The notes under the pieces were generated by a model, which did no database searches, was not told the origin of the DNA, and saw nothing but the letters and a program-made list of their open reading frames with translations. DNA of 64,000 nt from Liquidambar formosana (Eukaryota; Streptophyta; Magnoliopsida; Saxifragales; Altingiaceae). Positions 47,295 to 61,300 of the stretch are shown piece after piece. The stretch is taken from NCBI GenBank assembly GCA_039720395.1, contig CM077833.1, positions 21,835,771-21,899,770 on the forward strand, read 5' to 3'. Both the position numbers and the translations under genes were made by a program. Every line of letters starts with the position of its first letter. Positions within the stretch are counted from its first letter, which is position 1.

Positions 47295-50200
47295 AAAGCA
47301 CACTACCGCATGGATCCTGATGCAAAAATTAATTGAACAATTTTCATTTAATAATAACGGGGATTTATAGGTCCTTCATAATAAATTTGGGTTTAAGAGA
47401 AGATTATTAATTTATGTGACCCTTGAAGGTGGTCATAGATTTTCAAGGGGGAACGTAGGGAGTTCCAGCCATTCCAGCCAAGGACAATGGATTTGGAAGG
47501 AGGTGTTGGGAGTTAGGTTGATTTAGAGGTGGGCAGCCCATGACACAGATCACTTGGTAAGAAACTAGAACCACCCAAGAAAATGATAGCAAACAGACAA
47601 TATCGTTGTACGTACAAGCTTTTAATGCCCTAATAAAAAAAGAAAAAAAAAACAAAAGGTTCATAATTATGCAGTTTCACACTTTCACTTGTTGCTATTA
47701 GTAGGATCCCTCTTGGTTAAGGACATGATCTGTTTGGCAGAGAGACATACAAACTACTAGGTTATTAACAAACTAAAAATTGTTAGGGTCGAAGCCTAAA
47801 CCAATATTTAGGACGATGGAGAATCACAGGGTGAACATGCCTACAGAGAATCAAGAAATAATAATGGGATAGTGGATTTGGATTCAAATTGATAGTATTA
47901 GATTATTGTATTGCCCTCTAATTTTTTAGTTGTAATTGTAATGATAAGAGTATTGCATAAATCTCAAGGTTCTCTTATTTTAAAGGATATTATACAAGTC
48001 TCGTGGCATGTATCCTCTAAATAGATGGTGGAACATTCAAGGATTTCACATTAAAAATGTCACATGGTCTATTCACATGTGCCGATCAAAATTTGACGTT
48101 ATTTCTAAATGTGATTAATCAGAATTCTTCATCGACTTTGACTGACATGTGTTTTCTATTATAATATATTTTTAAGTAGATTTTTATTTGTAAAACGGCT
48201 TTAACATGATCTCTTTGATAATATAACACATGTCTTGAATTGCATGTTCCGAATAGCTGAAAAATAAAAGAGTTCATGCAATATGAGAAGAGGAATAGGG
48301 TGCTTTCTTAACAGCCTCACACTTTCTCCAGCTAGGAGATCATTTCATTTCCATGTGATTTTCCTGCTTCTAATATGCTCCCTTTTATGATTATATGTAC
48401 TTAAGATTTTGCTCATTATTTAGTTTGAAGTCGTGTGATCCCATTTGAGACTGTCTGCACCTAATCATTCTCGTTAGTTTGAAATAAAGAAATATCTATG
48501 TTAGAAGATATATCACAAAAGTGGCAACCCATAGAAGTGCAAAAATAAGACATTGCAAAAATGCTAGGAATTCAAAGATGGAACCTGCCCACAACATAAA
48601 CTTAGCTTTAGCAGAAATTAGATTGCCTGAGATAGAAGGATAGAAAAGAGATGTGTTGGAGAGAAAACATTCCAATCATCGCCCCCATTATTTTTTAAGC
48701 AGGTTTTCTATACTCATAGTGAAGAAGTCTCATCTTCGATAGGTGTGAGCCTTGCGCCTTTGTGAGTACACAGAAAGCGGAGAAATAATTATAAAAGTTT
48801 CCCTCAAAATCTTGGTGTCTTACAAATAAATTTAATAGGGCTAAAGGCATTCATAAGGATAGAATGGATACAAGATTTAATTGGAGAGGGATTGTAAGGC
48901 CTAATTTTGTTGAACAAACAAAAAGAAAGTGTAAAAAAACACTAAGTGTGCATTTCATGAGAAGTAACATAAGGTATTTAATTATCCAATAAAAGAAAAA
49001 AGAAGGTATTTGATGATTATATAAGAAGCACCGTACCAAAAATTGAGTGCTCCCATTGTGTTTTATATGACACCCAAAGGTTAAACAATTTCATTACCAA
49101 TATCCCAAGCATGGAATTTGGCAAGTGGGTTCAATTTCTCGAGTGAGCTGGGATTTGGATGAAGGATGGTTATTAATCACCCTCAAATGCATGTTATACC
49201 GGGGAGCCCTTCAAATTGTATGGACATCCAAACAAACCCATGAGTGAATGAAGAGGCATAGACACATTAGAACATGAACCCACCTTTCTTAGCTCATTTT
49301 ATAAAGTTTTCAAGGTAGTTCAACCCTATTGGCTTTTGTGAGTTGGTGATATCTGTCACTTCTTACAAGAGATGGAAGGTGTGTGGTACAAATACTTTGA
49401 AAATGAGGTTTTTTTTTTTTTTTTTTTTATTTTTTTTTCTAATTTTTTTGGTAAAATTACAGAAAACCCCTTTAAGTATGGAGGAATCAGCAAATAACCC
49501 CCTTCTATTTTAATTTTGCCAATGTGCCCCCTAGTTTAGTTGAAAGACAAAATCAATCGTCGATGACCACCGAATTGGTCATGACGCCAACGAGGGTTTC
49601 GACGATTATAGGAGAATCAAGTGCATTTTGGGTAACATGGGATCCGTCAATAGTGTCACGTGCGTAACCACGTTATTAATTTTTGCTAAATTTCATCAAC
49701 AACGAGTGACAATAGGACACAATGACAAAAATTAAAATATAAAGGTGGCACATTGGCAAAATTAAAATATAAGGAGAGTTATTGTGCTGTATGGATTACA
49801 ACCCTATTAACAATATAAGATTTTAAGTGAAAATAAAAAATAAAAAATTAAAAATGATCTAAGAAGTGAAATACTTCTATGTAGTGGAAAGATATGGGTT
49901 TAAGTCATAAGATTAGTCTAATGGTGGTGAAAGAGGGAAGGGTAAAGAGTAAAAATATGATAAATTAAAGATTCGAATAAGAAAAATAAATAAAAAATAA
50001 TACGGGTTTTCCACCACCCCACAACCCAAAAGAAGGCACGTTCCATCTTCTCATCCAATCGAAGCCATGAGTACGACACCACTTTTCCCAATAATATAAG
50101 TTAAAACCGAAGTTAGACAATGAGACTATATAAGGGAGGGGTGGTGAGGAAGGCATGGATAGACCTAACTCCCAACCATAACCGAACCCCGTGCATATTA

Positions 50201-50630
50201 ATATTCCCCAATTTATTAATCATAGCCCCCCCAACACATCTCATCTCTAACAAATTAATGAAATCACTGACCACGTGTCCCCCTTACTTCCCTCTCTCTC
50301 TCTCCTAAATGAACACAACAGCAAGACAGAGAAAATTCAAAAGTGACACATAAAGAGGAATTTATAATAGCATGTAACACAAGAAAATTCAACAATGAGG
50401 GGGGCAGAAAATATTGGTGATGAACTTCATAATCTGCCTTTGGAGGAAGGAAGGGGTTGGTCGACTACTACACCACCACCCGCAACTTCCAGTCAATACA
50501 CGCCAACCGTAGACCATTTTTTTGATTTTTGATGTGAGGTGGGTTTTCGGAAGCGTGCAACTTATACAGACCCCCTATCTGGCTGCTCAATTTGGGTTTT
50601 TTATATATAGACTTATAGATAGATATATAC

Positions 50631-50636
<6 letters not shown>
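47295..50636. other. Intergenic region upstream of the ACC gene
   Basis: AT-rich with T-runs near 49408-49440. A block at 49450-49780 has AAAACCCCTTTAAGTATGG- and CAATGTGCCCCC-type phrases that resemble a dispersed plant repeat, but no terminal repeats were recognised. No gene is seen. Confidence 0.45.
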
Positions 50637-50662
<26 letters not shown>

Positions 50663-50663
50663 G
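50637..50663. repeat. (GA)n microsatellite in the ACC promoter or leader
   Basis: About thirteen GA units, followed by further GA-rich DNA to about 50745. GA/CT tracts near transcription starts are common in plants and can bind GAGA-binding (BBR/BPC) factors; that role is only inferred here. Confidence 0.7.
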
Positions 50664-50939
50664 GGGAAAAGTGAATTGAGTAATGTGTGTTGAATGGTTT
50701 TAGAGAGAGAAAGAGGGTAGAGAGAAAGAGAGGGGGAAGAGGGGGTAGTTGGGAGCTACTACATAGGGGAAGCGGTGTGGGCAGGTACCACGTGCTCCTC
50801 TCATTAAAGCCGTTAAAACTTGCCTCCAAACCCAAACCCAACCCCTGCGAATTACTTAACTACGGATTTTCGGATTGGTCACATACACATTGTTGGGCTC
50901 TCTGCTGTTTCTTTGATCCATAATGCTTCATACGCACAT

Positions 50940-51752
50940 ACCATATTGAGCATATTTCATCTCAGCTTCCAAAGATCCCAGCTCCTGTTTCTCTTCCCCA
51001 CGGTCAGTACTCCAATTCTTCTGTTTTCCCCGCGCCCCCGCCCCCCCCCCCCTCTCTCTCTCTCTCTATGTATGTATTCGTTTACAATATGTTTTGTTGA
51101 TTTGAGTATTCTTTTCTTCTGCTATTGGTGTTCGAAGTTGATTACTGGTACTTGGGTATAGTTTTGAATTGATTCGGAAACCTCCAAATTTAGTGCGTGA
51201 GTGGCATCTTTGGGAATTTGGGAATCTAATATATTCTTTAGGCCTTGAAATGCTTATTTTAGCTTTTGGGTTAGTACCTTTTCATTAGAATTGACGTATG
51301 TGTGATAGTGCATCTGAAAACCTTCAGTCTAAGGCTGCCTTTGGTTGTGCAGAATTGGAGTTGATTTGGAATTCCAATTTTAAGTTATTGGGTCTATGCA
51401 ATATAAATTCATTTCCAAAGCCATCGGTATATAAAACAACTGTATAGTGAATTGCAATTGGGGCGTCTTCCAAGGCTTCAATATTATGCAACCAAACGCA
51501 ACCTTAGTTTAATTAGTTATATATGTTTGGATGAGCATGCTCGATTGGTTTGATTTCATATAGCTGTGCTTGTCTATGTTATAATCTTTTGAAGAAACAA
51601 TATGATAGCAGAAGACCCATTTAAGAGTTGGACTTAATTCTGTAATAATTTCTGTTCAGAGATATGCTAATGAATGAATTGAATGAGACGCAATCGTTTT
51701 GTTAATAAACACTCTCCGGATATGTCAGTTATTTGTTTTCTGATAGTGCAGC
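50940..51752 (+). promoter_or_regulatory. Probable 5' leader exon and leader intron of the ACC gene
   Basis: The first coding exon is preceded by an acceptor, GATAGTGCAG, ending one base before the start codon (51751), so an upstream untranslated exon must exist. A candidate donor is ACG/GTCAGT at 51003, after a pyrimidine-rich leader at about 50960-51000. That implies a leader intron of about 749 bp. Leader introns often raise expression in plants. The exact exon needs transcript evidence. Confidence 0.5.
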
Positions 51753-54700
51753 ATGTTGGAAGCTCAAAAGAATTCAAACATGGCCAGCATTGGGCGTGGA
51801 AATGGGTTCATGAATGGAGTGATTCCAGTCAGACACCCTACTACACTATCTAAAGTTGATGAGTTTTGCCGCGCCCTTGGAGGGAAAAAGCCTATCCACA
51901 GTATTTTAATTGCAAATAATGGAATGGCAGCTGTCAAGTTTATGCGTAGTGTCAGAACATGGGCTTATGAAACGTTTGGTACGGAGAAGGCAATCTTGTT
52001 GGTGGCCATGGCTACTCCGGAGGACATGAGAATCAATGCAGAGCATATTAGAATTGCTGATCAGTTTGTGGAAGTTCCCGGTGGGACTAACAATAATAAC
52101 TATGCTAATGTGCAGCTTATTGTAGAGGTGTGTATATTCCAACTCTATAACATGTTTGTACTCTGAATTTTTCATTTTTTGAGGACTGTCAACCTATATT
52201 AACAATAAAGAAGAAAACAAACTAAATTTAGAAAAGAAACTTTCAATTGACCAAAACAAAAAAAAAAAAAAAATCAATGAAGTATATAATTTGCTCTTAC
52301 CATAAGTAATAAATTATACTATAAGTACTCTGTTGTCAACTCAACAAAGCCTCAATCCCTACTAATCAGGAAGTTCTACATTGTTCAAGTCTCTCAAAAT
52401 ATTGGAGAAAATTGATGAAAACGTACAGGCATAAATTTTGACACTTGTCAGAGTTAGCTATTTCCTATTTGGTGGAGATGGTTCATTAGACCTATTTATG
52501 GCTGTTTCACTAATTATATTTAGTTAAACATGAACTTCTCTTGACCTTATTGTAGATTTTGAATCTTATAAATTGTAATTTTTGGCTACCCAGATGGCAG
52601 AGATGACGCATGTTAATGCAGTTTGGCCTGGCTGGGGCCATGCATCTGAGAACCCTGAGCTTCCAGATGCACTGAACGCAAAGGGAATTATATTTCTTGG
52701 GCCCCCGGCTATATCTATGGCAGCATTGGGAGATAAGATTGGTTCATCATTGATTGCTCAAGCTGCAGAAGTACCCACCCTTCCATGGAGTGGCTCTCAT
52801 GTAAAATATTGTCTCATAAACTTTTTCCCTGTTCTTTACTATGGAGTGGCTGTTCCACATCTAATTTCTATCTTCCAGGTGAAAATTCCTTCAGGAAGTT
52901 GCTTGGTGAACCATCCCAGATGAAATATATCGGGAAGCATGTGTTTCTACGACAGAGGAAGCAATTGCTAGTTGTCAAGTTGTGGGTTACCCTGCAATGA
53001 TCAAGGCATCTTGGGGTGGCGGTGGTAAAGGCATAAGAAAGGTTTGCTTCTTGCATGACATAACTGCAGTAGTCTGACAACTGGATATAATCCTTTGTCT
53101 TTTATTGTTAGTCAACCAAGTAGTTAATAGTATAAACAAATTTGCCCTTTAATTGGAAATGCATTTGTGAATTGTTGGTTAAAGTAAGACTGGTGAAGTT
53201 ACAAATCTATTTGAGGAACTTGGTATTCGTAAATTGAATTAAGCAGTATTGTCATCTGTATTTTCTAGGTTCATAATGCTGATGAAGTTAAGGCATTGTT
53301 CAAGCAAGTTCAGGGTGAAGTTCCTGGCTCGCCCATATTTATAATGAAGGTTGCTGCCCAGGTGAGATCATCTACTGCAGCCTAATTTGAACAAGACACT
53401 TGTTGAAAGCAGTTGCAACTGTTTAGATTGTACTCTAACAATTCATTTGGTTCCTTAAAATTAGAGCCGACATTTAGAAGTCCAGTTACTTTGTGATGAG
53501 TATGGAAATGTTGCAGCTTTGCATAGCCGTGATTGCAGTGTTCAGAGGCGGCATCAAAAAGTAAGTCCATCAATTAGATGGTTATTTTAGGATTTTGGGT
53601 CATCTCTGTAACTAGAGAGTTTTCTTCTTTCTTTTTTCATGAGTATACTATCATACTCGTATTAGGAATTGAGGTTGCTTTTAGTTTTTTTGAAAACTTA
53701 CCAGCACCTTGCAGTTATCTCTGAGGAATACTATCACTAAAAGATTTAACTTGGTTATCTATGTCAAATAGATTATTGAGGAGGGTCCAATTACAGTGGC
53801 TCCATTAGAGACAGGTGAAAAAGCTGGAGCAGGCAGCTAGAAGATTAGCCAAATGTGTTAATTATGTCGGAGCAGGCTACTGTTGAGTATCTGTACAGTA
53901 TGGACACTGGCGAGTACTATTTCTTAGAGCTAAACCCTCGGTTACAGGTATGTGAAATTGTTTTCAATATCGATTCTTGTGCAGTCATTAAATGATTCCT
54001 TTGATTTTTTTTTTCACATTTACGCTGTTTGTGGCCACTATGTGGTTGTTGCTTGAGACATTTCGAGCACCCTAATGTGATTTTGGTTGTTTTCATCAAT
54101 GTGTTCACGTGAAGCTGCATAGTACTCTTACTGGTAGTTATGAAACATTTAAAAATCTATACAATGGCTGCAAGGCCATTCACACTTAACATAACCTATT
54201 ATAAAAGGATTCAGTTGCAGATGTATTTGAGCTGCCCTTTTAAGCATGGATGATATTCATTTGCATTTTGTAATTATGTTTGGCATGGGCAAGCCATTTT
54301 GTCTGGTGTTAATTGATGTCATCTTGTTTTGGTTCTTATACAAGTGATCTAATGAGTGTAATGGTAACTCATTCCCTTTTTATATAGATGGTATGTAACC
54401 TTCCTAAATTTCTTCTAATTGATTCTAATATAGGTGGAGCATCCTGTTACTGAGTGGATAGCTGAGATAAATCTGCCAGCAGCCCAAGTTGCAGTTGGGA
54501 TGGGTATTCCTCTTTGGCAAATTCCTGGTATGATCATATCAAATTTCAGTTTACTCTTCAAGACTTTTTTCTTCTTTTAGTTTGTGTTTTTCACATTCTG
54601 TGTTTATCTGCCTCTGTTGATTAGAAATAAGGCGATTTTATGGTTTGGAACACGGTGGTGGCTATGATGCTTGGAGGAAAACATCAGTTGTTTCCACTCC

Positions 54701-55341
54701 TTTTGATTTTGACAAGGCAGAGTCTATGAGGCCAAAAGGTCATTGTGTAGCAGTGCGTGTGACAAGTGAGGACCCAGATGATGGTTTTAAGCCTACTAGT
54801 GGGAAAGTACAGGTCAGGCTACTCAGGTTTATTAGCAATCACTTGAATTATCCGCTTTTTTGTTTTCATGATGAACCTATATTGATTTAGATGACGTTAT
54901 ACAGGAGCTGAGTTTTAAAAGCAAGCCAAATGTGTGGGCATACTTCTCTGTTAAGGTATACTTTTTAATGTAGAATTTTATGTGGAGAAAATCTCAAAGT
55001 TGCAAATTTTTAACAGTGATTTGATTCTAATGATCTGCAGTCTGGAGGAGGCATTCATGAATTCTCAGATTCTCAATTTGGTGAGTAATAGCTACTAACG
55101 TAGTGTAGAAACACATTTAAGTCAATCAAATCGGATTGATTTGATGCAACTTGATGAGATACGGGAACACATTAAATTTTTTTTGAATTGTCTCAAAAGC
55201 AATAATCAAGTTAATGAAAATAGCTCCTGCTGAGTCCAAGAGGTCCAATTCTTAAGTCACCAACTCCTCTAGTTTCAGATTTCCTAGGGCTTCATGTTGA
55301 AAAGAACAGTATACTCAAACTACTCTCATGCTTATATATAT

Positions 55342-55379
<38 letters not shown>

Positions 55380-58300
55380 GTATATGTATGTACATATATA
55401 TGTACATACATATACATATGTATATGTATGTATGTATGTATGTTTATATTTTTTGTATCTAGAATATTATGTATGGTCCATTTGGATTAACGAATTTTGA
55501 ATGATACACAGTAATTATATATAGAAACTTCATTGATCTTATTGAATTGGATATCTCATTGCAACTTCCTGAGAAAGTGAGATTTGTTTTAGTTTTCTCA
55601 AAATGTAATTCATAACATATAAAGATAACACTTGGTAAATCCAATACATCTTGTGCCCAATCCCCAACTGTCTAACCAATTTCAGGTCTTTGTAGACCCA
55701 TAGCTTTTCCACGCCTTGAATAGCTTTGAAGAGATCTTTGAGATGTTTTATGGCTTATCAAAAACCTCCAAAATATGTATTCCTGTATATATGTATTTTT
55801 TTTTTTTTAAATTTGCTTTTTTTAAATTCCTTAATATTGTAATTTATATATGAACCGAGTCTATCTTTAGTGAATTCTGGATTGTTATGAAGATGATTTG
55901 TGTATATTAATTATATTCTTAACCATTGCTGTTCCTTAAACATTTACATCTCTACACACACGTATGATTTTATAATGCTGTCTACTACTGAAAATTAATA
56001 CATCTTATTGCAGGACATGTTTTTGCATTTGGGGAGTCCAGAGCCCTAGCTATAGCTAATATGGTGCTCGGGCTTAAGGAAATTCAAATTCGGGGAGAAA
56101 TTCATACAAATGTTGATTACTCCATTGATCTTTTACATGTAAGTTTGTCACATGTTGACAATCCATTTCCCATTTCAAGAGTCCCATTCCTCTAGAAGTA
56201 AATCTATCATAATTAAAACTATGCTGCAGGCTTTGGATTACAAGGACAATAAAATCCACACAGGTTGGTTGGACAGTAGAATTGCAATGCGAGTTAGAGC
56301 GGAAAGACCTCCTTGGTATCTCTCTGTGGTTGGAGGTGCTCTTTACGTAAGCAGACTTATTTTGATAATAATTTATGATTTCTAAAGGTTCTATGTTGCA
56401 GAATGCATTTTCAGCTACCATAATTAACATCACTTCTATTTTCCACATTGGCCATCTTAGAAAGCATCTGCCAGCAGTGCAGCCATGGTTTCAGATTATA
56501 TTGGTTATCTTGAGAAGGGGCAAATCCCTCCTAAGGTACTGTACTGTCTACCCTCCTTGGGTACCTGATTCTTGATTTTTTGTCCATTTGTTCTTTTTAG
56601 TCTTAGTTAACATGGGTAATTGCAGCATATATCACTTGTCAACTCTCAAGTTTCTTTGAACATTGAAGGAAGCAAATACACGGTATGTGCTGTAGTAATA
56701 TTGTGATATCATTTTATTGTTAAGGGCTCCTTTTTAAGGTGTCAACTGTCTTGGAGATTTTGGCTCATGGTGCTTTTAAATATATCACTAATACTGTGCA
56801 AGCTTTCTTCAGGTTGAAATGGCAAGGGGAGGACCGGGAAGCTATAGATTGAGGATGAACCAATCGGATATTGAAGCAGAGATACATACTTTACGTGATG
56901 GGGGTTTATTGATGCAGGCAAGCATTAATTTTCGGTGACTTTTTTTCTAAATGTCTCTTCATGTGTGATTGTGGTGGAGTTTGTGTTATTAATTTCCTAT
57001 TTGGTCTTGGATTAAAGGTATGGCTATATGTAACTTGAAAAAATATGTAGTGTTAATATTTAACGCTTCAGTAATGATAATCACATTATATGCACATGGT
57101 TATCATTTATGATATTTGTTGGGTTGATGTGAACACATGGGGGCCATTGACCTGAACCGTTATAGTTGGGATATGGAATTCTGCTTCATAATCATTTTAA
57201 ATCAGCACTGTGCACAACTTTATATTCTGGAGATTAACTCTGTGTATTAGTGTGTCATGAAAATCTCTCTTAGTATTAGGAAGGTGCTAACTGTCTGACA
57301 CTGTCCCTAAAACCCAATGTTCTGATGCATCCATACGGTTGATTTGATATATTTAGTGATGCTTTCTAAGATAAAATTATTAGTTTATTACTAGCGGGAA
57401 ATTGGTCTTTATTTGTACTTTCAACACTACAGAATCGTGATTGGTAGCTTTAATTTGTTACAGTTGGATGGAAACAGTCATGTTATATATGCAGAGGAAG
57501 AAGCAGCTGGAACTCGCCTTCTCATCGATGGGAGAACTTGCTTGCTTCAGGTTTGACCAATTCTTTCCTTTCCTAGAGCTCTATATTTATTTCAGCTGGC
57601 TGAGATGCTGTTATTTTTCTTTGTTTATCCAGAATGACCATGATCCATCTAAGTTAGTGGCAGAGACACCATGTAAGCTGCTACGATACTTAATCTCAGA
57701 TGGTAGTCATGTTGATGCTGACACACCATATGCAGAGGTTGAGGTTATGAAGATGTGTATGCCACTTCTTTCACCTGCTTCTGGAGTTATCCAGTTTAAG
57801 ATGTCTGAAGGTCAAGCAATGCAGGTAAATCATGTTCCACATAGGGAAAGTAAGTATTCTATGCTTGGTAGTGATTAAGAACTCACTTTTCATGTAGGCT
57901 GGTGAGCTTATAGCAAGGCTTGATTTGGATGATCCTTCGGCTGTAAGAAAAGCAGAACCTTTCCATGGGAGCTTCCCAATTTTGGGGCCTCCAACTGCAA
58001 TTTCTGGAAAAGTTCATCAGAGGTGTGCTGCAAGTTTAAATGCAGCCCGGATGATTCTTGCAGGTTACGAGCATAACATTGATGACGTAAGTTTCTCTTT
58101 CCTGGATCAATCCTACATGTAGAATTTTTAACAATATTGTGAATCAGTAATCCAGTACATATTTGTGTTCTAATAAGTTGCAGTTTGGCCTGATAAACAC
58201 GAGCAAACCTTCTGTGATTACATTTGGCAAAAAGCCGTTTCATTTCCAATATTTTGAAATTTATTTGTCTTATTGAGGAGTTACATCTATTACAGGTCGT

Positions 58301-61300
58301 GCAAAACTTGCTCAATTGTCTTGATAGTCCTGAACTTCCTTTCCTTCAATGGCAAGAGTGCTTGGCTGTTCTGGCAACCCGCCTTCCCAAAGATCTCAAA
58401 AATGAGGTGAATGTCTATCTTGTGGCTCTCCTCTATGCTTTTATGCTTATGTTCCGATCTAAGTGTGCCTTCTTTTATTTGATTTTTATAGTTGGAATCA
58501 AAATTTAAGGAATATGAGGGGATCTCAAGCTCCCAGAGCACTGACTTCCCTGCCAAAATATTACGGGGAGTTCTTGAGGTTGGTTCCTTATTTCACATTC
58601 CCTGTTCTTTCTTCTTTTTCTTTTTCTCTCTCGAGTGGTAAATTGGTAATACCATAATACACTTTCTGGGTTTTTATTTTTTGCTGCAGGCCCATCTAAG
58701 CTCCTGTGCTGATAAGGAAAGAGGAGCACAAGAAAGGCTTGTTGAGCCATTGATGAGTCTTGTGAAGTCTTATGAGGGTGGGAGAGAGAGTCATGCCCGC
58801 ATTATCGTTCAGTCTCTTTTCGAAGAGTATCTGTCAGTTGAAGAATTATTTAGTGACAACATCCAGGTGAGTTTGTCCATTGAAACCTGAGTTATTATTT
58901 ATATTAACATTATAATGCTGTGCGTGATCTCATTTATTTGACATTGACAACACCAAATATCTTGTTGGCATTTAAGTTTGTCAAAAATCATGTCCTCAGC
59001 TAGAGTATAAGAACTTTGAACTTATAATATGAATGCTATCTTTCAGTTGTGGTTTCCTGTTCCTCTTTCGAAGCATTCAACTTACTCGTAGGTCTATTCC
59101 TGACTTCACTTTTCAGGACTGGAGTCTGGACTATGGTTTTCTTTTTTATTTTGAACTTTAATAAACTTTGAAGTTTGATCAATGCATAATAGTCTAATTA
59201 TTTTTGGTAGTTGTCAATCTACATCAAGCTTGGTCCTTAGTTCATACTTATATTTTAAAAGCTAGACCTATGATGAATTTGGTTGTGGGAATCTTCCCTT
59301 CTAATATTTTGTTCTTTCCAGGCTGATGTAATTGAGCGTCTTCGACTTCAATATAAGAAAGATCTCCTGAAGGTTGTGGACATTGTGATCTCTCATCAGG
59401 TATCCACAAAGGATTTATATATATCATGCCCTCAGTTGTGTTTCTCTCTCTCTCTCTCTCTTTTTTTTTTTTTTTTGGTGCCAATCATTGTTTTTCCTAT
59501 TAAAATTATTTTTCACGATTACTATGTGTGTTTGTTGGCTTGCAGGGAGTCAGGAGTAAAAATCAACTGATACTACAACTCATGGATAAATTGGTTTACC
59601 CTAACCCTGCAGGATACAGGGATAAACTTATACGATTCTCTGCACTAAACCATACAAATTATTCTGAGGTTGGAAATTTCACTGAGTTCTTAAATCCAGC
59701 ATGAATGTTTAGTCTTATATAGGTTGTTCTGCTGTCATCATTAAGTTTCCAAGAATCACTCGTAACTCTGTATTAGATTTATCTTCTCCTTACATTATCT
59801 TGTGTGATCACTGGTATTTCCCTTTCTCAATTTAATTTCATTATTTACATTTAAAACAAAGTTCTATCCATATAATTCATGCAGTTAGCGCTAAAAGCAA
59901 GCCAACTGCTGGAACAAACAAAACTGAGTGAACTTCGTTCCAGCATTGCTAGAAGCCTTTCCGAATTAGAGATGTTTACCGAGGATGGTGAAAATATGGA
60001 TACACCCAAAAGGAAAAGTGCCATTAATGACCGAATGGAGGATCTCGTGAGTACTCCTTTAGCGGTTGAAGATGCCCTTGTTGGTCTGTTCGATCACAGT
60101 GATCACACCCTTCAGAGGCGGGTTGTGGAGACTTATGTTCGTAGGCTGTACCAGGTACTATGGTTCAAACTCTTATAATTATCTGCTTATTTTACTTTGG
60201 ACAATCACTTCCTCATCTAACTATTTGTATCTGTCACCAGCCCTACCTCGTTAAGGGGAGTGTTCGTATGCAGTGGCACAGATTAGGTCTTATTGCTTCG
60301 TGGGAATTCTTGGAAGAGCATTTAGAGAGAAAGAATGGGAGTGAAGATCAAATGTATGACAAAACATTGGTTGAGAAACACAGTGAGAGGAAATGGGGAG
60401 CCATGGTTATAATTAAATCTCTTCAGTTTTTGCCAATGACTATTAGTGCTGCACTGAGAGAAACAACTCATAACTTTCACGAGACTATTCCAAATGGATC
60501 TGTAGAACCGGCTAACCATGGTAATATGATGCATATTGCAGGTGGTGGGCATCAACAACCCGATGAGTTCGCTTCAGGATAGGTATACAAGCTGTCTTTT
60601 CAATTTTAACGTGCATTGAAATTTCTACTGTAAACTACTGAATGTTCCCTGTCAAATCCAAACTAATGAAAATTATTTTGTACAATGTATGGAACCATAT
60701 AGCTTAGTTGATATTTAAAAGTGAGGTTTGGTTTGTAGATTGATTGAATCTGGGACATATTCTTCTTCTGTTCTTTCCTTGAAACACGTTTTCAACAGAC
60801 TAATTATTTAACAGTAAATCTAGTGAATAGATACACAATCTTTTACTGTGACCCTTCTTTAGCAGTGATATCCTCTTGAATTGTTGCAGTGGCGATGAGG
60901 ATCAGGCTCAAGAGAGAATTAACAAGTTAGCCAAGATAATTAAAGAACAAGAAGTAGGCTCGAGTCTCCGCACTGCAGGTGTTGGGGTAATTAGCTGTAT
61001 CATACAGAGGGATGAAGGGCGGGCCCCTATGAGGCACTCCTTTCACTGGTCAGCAGAAAAGCTCTATTATGAGGAAGAACCTCTGTTGCGTCACCTGGAA
61101 CCTCCTCTATCCATTTACCTTGAATTGGTTTGTTTTATGTCTTTAGCCTCTTTCTGGTTCTTACCTAGATAAAAGATATTTCAATTTGATCATAATCTGA
61201 TCTTAGGTTCATTAACATTTGTTTCAATTCAGGACAAGCTTAAAGGCTATGAGAACATACAATATACCCCATCCCGGGATCGTCAATGGCACCTGTACAC

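Noticed and set aside
51753..52166. ACC exon 1 as a free-standing 137-residue protein
   Set aside because: The last 12 residues come from intron 1; the protein continues in the exon at 52594 with conserved ACC sequence.
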